This document shows positions 16,933 to 24,624 of a stretch of DNA of 32,269 nucleotides, one piece after another (within the stretch, counting starts at the first letter, position 1; every line of letters starts with the position of its first letter). The DNA comes from Candidatus Alkanophaga volatiphilum (GTDB lineage: Archaea; Halobacteriota; Syntropharchaeia; Alkanophagales; B39-G2): contig JAPHEE010000023.1 in the NCBI GenBank assembly GCA_029259545.1, positions 1-32,269 on the forward strand, written 5' to 3'. The position numbers and the translations under genes were made by a program. Under the pieces are notes generated by a model. The model was not told the origin of the DNA. It worked only from the letters and a program-made list of their open reading frames with translations, and searched no databases.

Positions 16933-19332
16933 TCACACCGTGAACCATCTCAGCCCCCGCCGCATCGCCTCGAACGTCCATAACTTCTCCTTCTCAAGCG
17001 TCGAGACGTCGACAAGCTCCTGCTGCGGCAGCTTCCTCGGCTCCCAGCCCTCCCGCTTCAGCTCCTCGAGGACGACCTCCCGCATTTCCGACGGTATGTC
17101 ATCCTCGCTCCGCACCAGATACTTCAGATCCTCAGGCATCCGCCCGAAAAACTTGAAGTACGCATCCACGTAGTGCCTTATCTTCGACCTGCGCCCCTCA
17201 GTGAAGTCGTTGTACCTCATACAGAGTTTTATCGCCGTCACTATGGCTTCCTCCTTGCTCTCCGCCACGTATAGCAGGTGTTCGGGCATCAGGACCTCGT
17301 CACGCCGCTTCCCGGTCTTCACGTTGTACACGGGCGTCGGCTCCTCCCTCCTGCCGAGGTACAGGCGGCGGTACTTCGAGCCGTGCGGTCCGAGGATCAC
17401 GGGAATGCCGAAGCGGTTGCACGCCGTCGCTATCGAGTACGCCTTCTGCGACATCGCCCCCCAGACGATGCCGCAGGCGCCGGTCCGGCTGAGCCAGTAG
17501 TCGGCGATCTCCGCGAAGTTCCCGCGCATTATCCGTCTTGCGAACACGACCGCGAGCCTTATGCCTGCAGCGATGATATGAGCGTTCGAGACGCAAGAGC
17601 CCACGTTCAGCATGCCACCAGCATCGAAAATGCCGTGATGCTTCTCGTAGAGCGTCTTGCCGTCTTCATCCTTGTACCTCGCGATCGCCATCGCCGCGCA
17701 GCCCGTCGCCACCACAATATAACCACGCTCCAAGAACTCCTTCGCTATCTCGAAGACCTCACGCTCGGACCCCGGATAATTTGCGCAGCCGACGAGCGCA
17801 ATGCAGCCCGGCACGATCCCTGAGCCCCAAGTGTCGGCAACCATCCGCATCTCGTAGTCGGTTATCGGACCCCTGCCCGCCCGTATCTTCGAACGCTCCT
17901 CCTTGAGCTGACGCTCCGCAGCCTTCACTATCATGCTCAGTATTGGAATATTCCTCGAGCACTCGGTCTCGCACTTTCCGCAACCGAAGCACTTGTCCTC
18001 AAGCTCCGCAAGCTTACTTAAATCGCCATCGGCTGCGGCATACATTGCGTCGCTTATCTTCAAGCTGTTTGGACACGCCCGCTCGCAAGCTTTGCAGTGC
18101 TTACAGTATTTTGCGAGACTGACTATCTTCTCGACGTCCGGCAGCCCCTTATACTTTTGGCGGCGAGGCGCTAGCTCCATAGCGACACGTACAGCAACCT
18201 CCGCTACCTTCTCAGGGTCGAAAATCAGCACGCCCGGCGCGCCGTCGAGGAGCTCTTTTACGATTTCGTCAGTCGGTGCGTTCGTCCTATCTGGGAAGCC
18301 GCGCATTGCCTTCGGCGACGTCACGATGACCGCCGCCTTCACTTTACGGGCTTCTTCTTGAAGGTCCGTGTAAATACACTGTTCATCTATGACGACGACG
18401 TCGGCGAATCCGGAACGTACGAACTTCTTCTGCTTCGATATGGGACCTACGATCTTCGCAACCTTGCTCCTGTACCTTGACATGTCGTGGGCGGTGCAAC
18501 AGAGCGCACAGACCTCGACGGAGTCGGTTAGCCCCTTCTCCTCAAGATAGTTCAGGATTTCGCTTCCGGGCGCAACGTTGTGCCCTATACAGAGGATCAC
18601 TGGCTTGTTTATGTCGACGGTGCCGACGCCGAACTCGACGAGCGGGGGCTCTATCTCGCCCTTCGGGAAGTCGAGCGCACAAATTTGAGCGATGTCGGCG
18701 ATCTCCATGGAAAGGGCATCGAGCATGCCCGCATGCAGAACCTTGGACTCGAAGTCGAGAGGGTCGCTCTCCTGTCCTATATGTATCGACGCTACGAGGT
18801 CGCCGATTTCACGCCCGATATAGTCGAGAACGGGCTCAAAATCGCTTATCTTCTTCGGAACTATCCCGGTGACGACCCTCGTTATCGGCGCCTCGACCGG
18901 CGTCTTCTCGCCCATGTCGATCGGGACGTCCGGACCCTTCGTCTCTATCAGCCACTCCACAAGCTCCTTGGCGTGACTGAAATGCGTCGAGAGTCCAGTT
19001 ACGGCTGTCAGAAGCGACCACCGTCCCTGCTGCGCCCTTATATCCATGCCGCACACGCCCTTCTTGTTGCCGGTCAGGTCGCACTTCCCGAACACGCAGA
19101 AGCAACACATGTCGCAGATCGGAGAGTAAAAAGGTTTATAGCGTCGCAGCAGGATCTCATCCCAGTAGCGGAGGTCTTTAATTCCGGGCATCGGCGTCGG
19201 TCCCATCGGCTCCTCGCCTTCCGCAACCTCCTCAGGCCTCTTCACCCGCCCTATGCTTATTTCAAGGTCGCTGAGGCTGAGGTTCGGCGTGCGGAGCGAT
19301 TTCAACCTAGCATTAAACGGTCCCTCCTTCAT
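16933..19332 (-). CDS. cdhA: ACDS/CODH complex subunit alpha, Ni-Fe-S CO dehydrogenase
   Basis: CdhA interconverts CO and CO2 at the Ni-Fe-S C-cluster. Near the N-terminus are the B/D-cluster cysteines (CDMCCFCVFGKC, about 73-84, then GVCGMD). CIGHNVAPG (about 248-256) holds the C-cluster histidine. Two ferredoxin-type 4Fe-4S motifs follow (CKHCKACERACP, about 410-421, and CFGCGKCETEC, about 448-458), which only archaeal CdhA carries. More C-cluster ligands appear in GCANYPG, ATGCAAMA and VGSCVSN. From the ATG at 19332 it has 799 residues, normal for the family. A TTG three codons earlier is possible. It heads the cdh genes and has its own TATA box. Confidence 0.97.
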   Translation of the reverse strand: MKEGPFNARLKSLRTPNLSLSDLEISIGRVKRPEEVAEGEEPMGPTPMPGIKDLRYWDEILLRRYKPFYSPICDMCCFCVFGKCDLTGNKKGVCGMDIRAQQGRWSLLTAVTGLSTHFSHAKELVEWLIETKGPDVPIDMGEKTPVEAPITRVVTGIVPKKISDFEPVLDYIGREIGDLVASIHIGQESDPLDFESKVLHAGMLDALSMEIADIAQICALDFPKGEIEPPLVEFGVGTVDINKPVILCIGHNVAPGSEILNYLEEKGLTDSVEVCALCCTAHDMSRYRSKVAKIVGPISKQKKFVRSGFADVVVIDEQCIYTDLQEEARKVKAAVIVTSPKAMRGFPDRTNAPTDEIVKELLDGAPGVLIFDPEKVAEVAVRVAMELAPRRQKYKGLPDVEKIVSLAKYCKHCKACERACPNSLKISDAMYAAADGDLSKLAELEDKCFGCGKCETECSRNIPILSMIVKAAERQLKEERSKIRAGRGPITDYEMRMVADTWGSGIVPGCIALVGCANYPGSEREVFEIAKEFLERGYIVVATGCAAMAIARYKDEDGKTLYEKHHGIFDAGGMLNVGSCVSNAHIIAAGIRLAVVFARRIMRGNFAEIADYWLSRTGACGIVWGAMSQKAYSIATACNRFGIPVILGPHGSKYRRLYLGRREEPTPVYNVKTGKRRDEVLMPEHLLYVAESKEEAIVTAIKLCMRYNDFTEGRRSKIRHYVDAYFKFFGRMPEDLKYLVRSEDDIPSEMREVVLEELKREGWEPRKLPQQELVDVSTLEKEKLWTFEAMRRGLRWFTV

Positions 19333-19366
19333 CCCTGCCAATACCCCCTAGCTTTAGCAAATCCCC

Positions 19367-19380
19367 AAATTTATAAATAA
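19367..19380 (-). promoter_or_regulatory. TATA box of the cdhA operon
   Basis: The minus strand reads TTATTTATAAATTT, a strong archaeal TATA box preceded by A-rich DNA (GGAAAA) that could serve as BRE. It lies about 40 bases before the cdhA ATG, giving a leader of about 10-15 bases. This suggests cdhABCDE can be transcribed separately from the activator gene upstream. Confidence 0.65.
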
Positions 19381-19414
19381 TTTTCCTGAATGTGGATGGG
19401 GCTATTTAAAAATG

Positions 19415-21409
19415 TTATATTCGCCCCAGCTCCTTCAGCATGGCTGCGGTTTCTGGGAACAGGTCGAGGTTCTTGTTCGGGATGTACATTGCTTCGGGGT
19501 ACACCTTCATGAAGTCGGGGTGTATCGCCGCCTCTATGAACTTCACCCAGTTCGACAGCTTCTCCATCTTCTTGCGGGCTTCTCTGGAGATGAGCGCCAT
19601 CCGTGCGCCGGTGCCGGCGGCGTTCCCGATCGTCCGTATCTTTTCGAGCGGCACCTCCGGGTACATGCCCATCGTCCGTGCGCTCGCCGGGTCTATATAG
19701 CTGCCGAAGGCGCCTGCGATCACCAGCTCGTCTATATCGTCGGTGGTGACGCCCATCTCCTTCATCAGCAGGTAGGAGCCGGTGAACATCGCCGCCTTCG
19801 CCTTCTGCAGCTCCCTGATGTCGTTCTGCGTGATCGTGATGTCCTTGCCGTGTGCTGTCTCGTGCGCCCATGCGATGACGTATTCGAGCTGCCCGTCCGG
19901 ACGCTTCCGCATCCTCGGGTCGACGCCGAGCAGCTCCTTGTTGAACTGCCCGTTCGTGTGTATGATGCCCGCCTTCACGAACTCCGGGAGCACGTCGCAG
20001 AGCGCCGAGCCGCATATCCCGATGGGCTTCGTGATCGTCCGCCGGTACTTGGAGCAGGAGCGCACGCCACGTGCCCAGATACCTGTTATGACCTTGTACT
20101 CCAGCTCCCTCGTCTCTGGGTCTATTCTTATGCGCTCGATGGCGCCGTTCGCCGCCCGCATGCCGCACGAGATCATCATGCCCTCGAACGCCGGTCCTGA
20201 AGCGCACGAGACGCAGTATGCACCATGTCTGTTGCCGAGCGTGATCTCGGTGTTCGTGCCGATGTCGAGTTCGAGCACCATGTTCTCGATTTCGAGGTAA
20301 TTCACGACGAGCTCCGCCGCAACTTGGTCGGCGCCGACGAAGCCCCTGATGATAGGAGCGAACCACGCATAGCCGTTCGGGTGAATCTTCAAGCCGAGCT
20401 TGTCCGCCGGCGCACGCATCGGACGCTTCACGCCCGCCGGGTACGGTGCTAAGGACACGAATTTCGGCCAGACACCGAGGAAGAGGTGCTGCATCGCCGT
20501 GTTCCCGACGAAGACGCCCTCGTAAATCTCTTCAGGCTTTATGCCCGTGAGCTCGCACATTTCGAGGATCATGTCGTTTATGCCGTTTATCACCGCCTGC
20601 TGGACGGTCTTCAGCGCCTCTAGACTCCTCTTAGCATATGTTATTCTTGAGAGGACGTCCTCGCCGTACGGGATCTGCGGATTCATCCGTGAAGAGACGG
20701 CGACGACCTTGCCTGTATTCAGATCCATAAGGAAGCCGGCGAGCTTCGTCGAGCCGATGTCCACTGCGAGCCCGTAGCAGCGGTCGGTCGTGTCTCCCGG
20801 CTCTACTGCTATAACTTTCTTGTCGTCATAAACCACGACGGTGACATCAAAGTCGCCACGAGTCCCACCCTTTTCTCGTAGGATCATCGGGAGGGTGGTC
20901 GCCACCTCCCACGGAATCTCGAGGTCTTCAAAACCATAAAGGTCTCTCATGTAATCGAGAAGCCTGATTTCATCCGCCCTGTCATCTTCGAGCGTCCCCC
21001 GCTTCATTATAAGGTGATACTTACGCACGGCGGGGTCGAGCTTCACGTCCACTTCCAGCCCCTCGGTCTGCAGCCGCTGCGCACCAAGCCTGCTCGTCTC
21101 CGGCACCCTGATGACGAGGCGTTTCACGCCTTCGGGCAACGAAATCATGCACGCAAGGCGGTAGTTCTGCCTCTTCTCCTCCTCAGTGAGATGCGCCTCT
21201 TCCGATGGCGTCAGCGGTCCGAGCGCCTCTGCGCCCTCCTCGATGATAACTTTGCACTTCCCACACTCGCCCTGCCCGCCACAGATCGTCGCAAGGTCGA
21301 CACCAAGCTTCGTTGCTGCCTCAAAAATGCTCGTACCCGGTTCGAAAGTCCCTCTTAACCCTGATGGGAAGAATACTATATTATACTCCTCTAATCTACG
21401 TCCTGCCAC
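19415..21409 (-). CDS. Reductive activator of corrinoid proteins (RACo/AcsV-like, DUF4445)
   Basis: These proteins use ATP and one low-potential electron to return an oxidised corrinoid from Co(II) to Co(I). The N-terminal plant-type 2Fe-2S domain has Cys43, Cys49, Cys52 and Cys87. A middle domain (about 95-205) links to an ASKHA ATPase domain with LAVDIGSTKLAGFLMD (about 214-229), ELDIGTNTEITLGN, and the closing VIAGAFGSYIDPASA. The 664-residue length is normal. It lies 73 bases upstream of cdhA and 40 bases after a corrinoid protein gene, so likely clients are CdhDE, the corrinoid protein, or both. The start is GTG with a GAGGGGG site upstream. Methanogen RamA is ferredoxin-type and different. 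Confidence 0.9.
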   Translation of the reverse strand: MAGRRLEEYNIVFFPSGLRGTFEPGTSIFEAATKLGVDLATICGGQGECGKCKVIIEEGAEALGPLTPSEEAHLTEEEKRQNYRLACMISLPEGVKRLVIRVPETSRLGAQRLQTEGLEVDVKLDPAVRKYHLIMKRGTLEDDRADEIRLLDYMRDLYGFEDLEIPWEVATTLPMILREKGGTRGDFDVTVVVYDDKKVIAVEPGDTTDRCYGLAVDIGSTKLAGFLMDLNTGKVVAVSSRMNPQIPYGEDVLSRITYAKRSLEALKTVQQAVINGINDMILEMCELTGIKPEEIYEGVFVGNTAMQHLFLGVWPKFVSLAPYPAGVKRPMRAPADKLGLKIHPNGYAWFAPIIRGFVGADQVAAELVVNYLEIENMVLELDIGTNTEITLGNRHGAYCVSCASGPAFEGMMISCGMRAANGAIERIRIDPETRELEYKVITGIWARGVRSCSKYRRTITKPIGICGSALCDVLPEFVKAGIIHTNGQFNKELLGVDPRMRKRPDGQLEYVIAWAHETAHGKDITITQNDIRELQKAKAAMFTGSYLLMKEMGVTTDDIDELVIAGAFGSYIDPASARTMGMYPEVPLEKIRTIGNAAGTGARMALISREARKKMEKLSNWVKFIEAAIHPDFMKVYPEAMYIPNKNLDLFPETAAMLKELGRI

Positions 21410-21449
21410 TTCTGCCCGCCCCCTCGGTATAAAAATGAGACAGTGAAAT

Positions 21450-22178
21450 CTATTCTTCTTTCTTTTCCGCCTCCATTCTCTTCTCTATTTCAGCCATTGC
21501 CATTTTTACCTCTTCGACGAGCCTTTTTACGGCGTCAACGCCTTCGACCGCGTCTGCTGCCCATGCATCCGCCCCTATTTCATCTGCAAACTCCCTAGAT
21601 GTAGCGCCACCGCCGATTATCGTCTTTATCTTGCCCTTAAGGCCCTTTTCCTTCAGCTTCTCCTCGATCTCTTCCATGCCCTCGAGGGTTGGCGTCATGA
21701 GCGTCGAAGCTGCGATGACCTGCGCGCCCTCCCTAACAGCAGTCTCTATGAACTCGTCGATGGGCACGTCCCTCCCCAGGTCTATGACCTCGAAGCCAGC
21801 GGCTCGCAGCATCGAAGCCACGATCGTCTTTCCGATGTCGTGGATGTCGCCCTCGACAACGCCGATCACGACCTTGCCTCTGGGCGCGCCCTCTCCGGCT
21901 TTCTCCTTCTCCCGCAGCTCCTGCTCGATGAGCGGCATGACGATCTCCATGGCGGCGTCCATGGCGTCGACGCACATCAGCATCTCAGGCACGAAGTACT
22001 CGCCAGCCTCGTACTTATCGCCCGCCATCGTCATGCCCACGCCCAAGCCGTCCTTCAGAATTTCCAGCGGGTGCGCTATCTTCTCATCGACGCCCTTCTT
22101 CACAAGCTCGACCGTCTTCTCCTTGTCGCCCGCACACAACGCCTCCGCAACCGCCTTCAAATACTCCTCTTTCTCCAT
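21450..22178 (-). CDS. MtbC/MtaC-like corrinoid protein of a methyltransferase system
   Basis: The protein carries a methyl group on a B12-type cofactor. Residues 1-90 form the helical cap (MAGDKYEAGEYFVPEMLM), and about 100-225 the B12-binding Rossmann domain. The cofactor signature is complete: DIHDIG (111-116) with His113 as cobalt ligand, Ser158 in AASTLMT, and the glycine triplet at 189-191. The Glu/Lys-rich tail (about 220-242) is charged. No matching substrate methyltransferase or MtbA-like partner is seen in the window. It may feed methyl groups into the ACDS corrinoid protein or pterin pool, but the substrate is unknown. The ATG has GGGGTGAG upstream. It is preceded by an unusual structured leader. 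Confidence 0.92.
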   Translation of the reverse strand: MEKEEYLKAVAEALCAGDKEKTVELVKKGVDEKIAHPLEILKDGLGVGMTMAGDKYEAGEYFVPEMLMCVDAMDAAMEIVMPLIEQELREKEKAGEGAPRGKVVIGVVEGDIHDIGKTIVASMLRAAGFEVIDLGRDVPIDEFIETAVREGAQVIAASTLMTPTLEGMEEIEEKLKEKGLKGKIKTIIGGGATSREFADEIGADAWAADAVEGVDAVKRLVEEVKMAMAEIEKRMEAEKKEE

Positions 22179-22182
22179 AATC

Positions 22183-22300
22183 TCACCCCGACCTGCCGCC
22201 CATCCGCACCGGGCGGCGCTCGCAACTCAGTTGATCGTGATGGGGAGTGTGCTGTAAAGCGCTCCCCGTCGGGCGGGTCCGCAGGTCATGCCCACGGACT
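22183..22300 (-). ncRNA. Structured leader homologous to IS1341-type omega-RNA/right end
   Basis: Between the TATA box and the corrinoid-protein start codon the minus-strand leader folds into a GGGGAG...CTCCCC hairpin (22242-22267). A 7-bp all-GC hairpin follows (arms 22195-22201 and 22211-22217), immediately before the ribosome site. The segment matches the 3' end of the tnpB element at 30.5 kb. On the plus strand TGGGGAGTGTGC is identical in both, and GCGCTCCCC plus the next 12 bases match at 20 of 21 positions. The order (internal hairpin, then GC hairpin, then flank) is also the same. It is either a solo IS remnant or an omega-RNA-like RNA; transcription is inferred from the promoter. Confidence 0.55.
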
Positions 22301-22310
22301 CGTCACACAT

Positions 22311-22333
22311 ATTATTGAACGCAATAATATAAA
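22311..22333 (-). promoter_or_regulatory. TATA box and inverted-repeat operator for the corrinoid-protein gene
   Basis: The minus strand contains CTTTATATTATTG, a TATA box, at 22323-22333. Overlapping its downstream end is a perfect inverted repeat, ATTATTG-AACG-CAATAAT (22311-22328, 7-bp arms). Placed between the TATA box and the expected start near 22300, it looks like a repressor operator. The transcript would have a leader of about 120 bases, long for an archaeon. Confidence 0.55.
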
Positions 22334-22439
22334 GTGTCCTTACCCCATTGAGAGGGGATTAGCGGCAACGTCGTCTTAAGCGCCTCGTGCCCGCCTCGGC
22401 ACTCCTGAGCTCCACGCCGCCCCGCCCCTCCGAGGAGCG

Positions 22440-23495
22440 TCAGCAGATCCTCGGAACCGGATCGCCGACGGGCGGCTCGACGATCTTGCGCCCGCCGACG
22501 CTCGTGCGCATGACGACGCCCCGCACGTTTTTCGTCGCATACCCTATTATTTCTGCATCCTTCCCCTCTTCGGTCTCTTTCAACGCCTGTAGGACGCTTT
22601 CCGCCATCTCACGCACGACTGCGAGCACGACGCAGCCCTCGTTACCTATCTCCAAGGCGTCGATGCCGAGCATCTCGCAAGCCGCCCACACCGCCTCCCT
22701 CACCGGTATTTTCTCCTCGAAAATCTCGATGCCGACGCCGGACTTCGCAGCGAACTCGTTGAGGGCGTTCGCAAGCCCGCCACGTGTCGGGTCCTTCATG
22801 GCGACGACGCCGCCCTCGTGCAACGCCCGCTCTATCATCTTGTTTAAAGGCTTGACGTCCGATTGTATTTCACTTTCAAATCCGTAACCTTCCCTGAAGG
22901 AGAGTATTGCGATGCCGTGATCGCCTATATACCCCGAAACGATGATGGCGTCGCCGTCACGCACGTTCGAGTCCTTAAGCCAGCGCCCTTCGAACTCCCG
23001 GTATCTGCGAACGACCTCTATGTTCCTGTCGAGGCTCTCGCTCCGCCGCCCGACGCCGGCGGTCGTGACGATGATGCCGTCGAGGGCGTTCCGCTCCACG
23101 ACCTTCGTGTCGCCGGTCACGATCGGGACGCCCGCCCGCTCGCAGGTCCGCCGCATACTCTCCAGAATCCTCTCAAGGTCCTCTATTGGGAAGCCCTCCT
23201 CTATAACAAGGGACGAGGAGAGCGCTAGAGGCTCCGCCCCCATGACTGCGAGGTCGTTGATCGTGCCGCTCACCGCAAGGACGCCGATGTCGCCGCCGGG
23301 GAAGAATATGGGCTTCACCGTGTGGGCGTCGGTCGTGAGCACTATATCCTCGACGACCGCAGAGTCGTCCAAGTCCTCCAAAGAGACCTCCACGGAGACC
23401 TCCGGGTCGAAGCGCAGATGCTTTAGGATGACATCCTTTATGAGGCGTTGCATGGCTTCGCCGCCCGCGCCGTGCGCCATCGTTATTATCTTCAT
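22440..23495 (-). CDS. hypE: Hydrogenase maturation protein HypE
   Basis: HypE dehydrates a thiocarbamate on its C-terminal cysteine to make the cyanide ligand of [NiFe] hydrogenases. The N-terminus has the AHGAGGEAMQRL motif (7-18). The AIRS-type ATP-binding core has LTTDAHTV and FFPGGDIG (about 53-72), and KDPTRGGLANAL comes later. The protein ends in PRIC, so the reactive cysteine (Cys351) is present and the enzyme should be active. No other hyp genes or hydrogenase genes are in the window. Its ATG overlaps the stop of the upstream CARDB-like gene (ATGA), so the two are translationally coupled. Confidence 0.95.
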   Translation of the reverse strand: MKIITMAHGAGGEAMQRLIKDVILKHLRFDPEVSVEVSLEDLDDSAVVEDIVLTTDAHTVKPIFFPGGDIGVLAVSGTINDLAVMGAEPLALSSSLVIEEGFPIEDLERILESMRRTCERAGVPIVTGDTKVVERNALDGIIVTTAGVGRRSESLDRNIEVVRRYREFEGRWLKDSNVRDGDAIIVSGYIGDHGIAILSFREGYGFESEIQSDVKPLNKMIERALHEGGVVAMKDPTRGGLANALNEFAAKSGVGIEIFEEKIPVREAVWAACEMLGIDALEIGNEGCVVLAVVREMAESVLQALKETEEGKDAEIIGYATKNVRGVVMRTSVGGRKIVEPPVGDPVPRIC

Positions 23496-24517
23496 CTTCC
23501 CACCCCGCCGAGCAACCGTAACAGCGAGCCGAGCACGCTCTTGAGGGCTGCACCGCCGTAGAGGACTTCCATCTTGCCCTCCGTCACGTCCTCCTCCCTT
23601 CCAACGGCGTTCAGCCTCAAGCTGAAGTCGCTCTCGTGAGTGTTCACACCGTTCCTGAAAATCACGTTGAACCTTGCGTCACAACCTCCATCATTGAAGA
23701 CCTTCCGCACCTTGAACCTCGCCACCTTCGACTCTCCAGCTTCTATGTCTCCGAGGAACGCCCTTGAAGTTTCGAGCTGCACGCCCTCGACCGCAACGTC
23801 CAAAACGACGCCTCGAATCTCGGAGACGCCGCAGTTCGCAACCTCCACCTCCAAAAACCCCCCTTCCTGAAGGAACTCGCTCAGCGGGACGACCTCGACG
23901 GCGGGCTCGCAGACTACTATCGGAATCCAATAATGGATGCTCTTGGCAGCGTTCCCGTACGTGTCCTCGACATCGACGACGAACTTCACCATGTGGATAC
24001 CGGGGGCGTTCGGTGCTTTTATCTTAAAGTTCAGGGTGAGCGTCCTGTCAGGACCGACGACGCCGACGTTGCTATGGCTGTTGAAGACGGTGACGCCCCG
24101 CTCCACCAAGTACGCCTCCTTAACATAGGCGTCGAGCGTGAAGGTGGTCTCAGTGCTCCCCTCAGCCCCGCCGGCGCCCTTGATGTCAAGACTCCTCGTC
24201 CACTCGTCGATGGGTTTTTCCTGGGAGTTTCTGAGCGTCACCGTCAGAACGCAGAAGTCGCTGGGGAACGGGATTTCGGGGTCGAGGGCGTAGCTCTCGA
24301 CGGAGAGCTGCGGCACGGGCGGCGGCGCCCCCCCGACCCACCTCTCGACCTCCGAGGCGGCGTCCTCGGCACGTGCCGCCCGCAACAATATGGAAAGCGC
24401 AGAAAGCACGAAAAGCAGCACGATGAGCAGCGTTACGATGACAATGAAAATTCTCATAAGCCTCTCCCTTCTCGCCGCTCGTTTTTTGCTCGCAGCGCTT
24501 CTTGGGCGTTTCATCAT
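23492..24517 (-). CDS. Membrane-anchored extracellular protein with CARDB-like repeats
   Basis: The 341-residue protein has a very basic N-terminus (residues 1-20), then one membrane helix at about 22-45, then an extracellular part. The latter contains beta-rich segments resembling CARDB or S-layer-associated (COG1361) domains: LSVESYALDPEIPFPSDFC at about 95, APGIHMVKFVVDVEDTYGN at about 180, and FLEVEVANCGVSEIRGVVLD at about 225. A hydrophobic stretch at the very C-terminus (KSVLGSLLRLLGGVGR) is typical of some COG1361 proteins. Such proteins are surface or transport-associated; the exact role is unknown. It starts the two-gene unit with hypE. The ATG has AAGGAG just upstream. Confidence 0.65.
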   Translation of the reverse strand: MMKRPRSAASKKRAARRERLMRIFIVIVTLLIVLLFVLSALSILLRAARAEDAASEVERWVGGAPPPVPQLSVESYALDPEIPFPSDFCVLTVTLRNSQEKPIDEWTRSLDIKGAGGAEGSTETTFTLDAYVKEAYLVERGVTVFNSHSNVGVVGPDRTLTLNFKIKAPNAPGIHMVKFVVDVEDTYGNAAKSIHYWIPIVVCEPAVEVVPLSEFLQEGGFLEVEVANCGVSEIRGVVLDVAVEGVQLETSRAFLGDIEAGESKVARFKVRKVFNDGGCDARFNVIFRNGVNTHESDFSLRLNAVGREEDVTEGKMEVLYGGAALKSVLGSLLRLLGGVGR

Positions 24518-24534
24518 TCGCTCCTTTTCGGATC

Positions 24535-24546
24535 TGATTTATAACG
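24535..24546 (-). promoter_or_regulatory. TATA box of the CARDB-like gene/hypE unit
   Basis: The minus strand reads CGTTATAAATCA, a good TATA box centred about 24 bases before the gene start, so the transcript probably begins at or near the start codon. Confidence 0.5.
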
Positions 24547-24624
24547 TTTTCGAGTCGCAGCGAGTCTCGGGCGCGCCACGTCTCGGGTCTGGCAGCTTCC
24601 GCCTCGAGGTTTGCTCGTTGTTTG

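Noticed and set aside
22183-22300. Cobalamin riboswitch in the corrinoid-protein leader
   Set aside because: No B12-box-like conserved core is visible, and the segment aligns with the tnpB element end, which explains its structure better.
22334-22439. Small gene between the TATA box and hypE
   Set aside because: No frame with a credible start and ribosome site; only a weak CCCC/GGGG hairpin and a GTGCC/GGCAC stem, possibly a hypE terminator.
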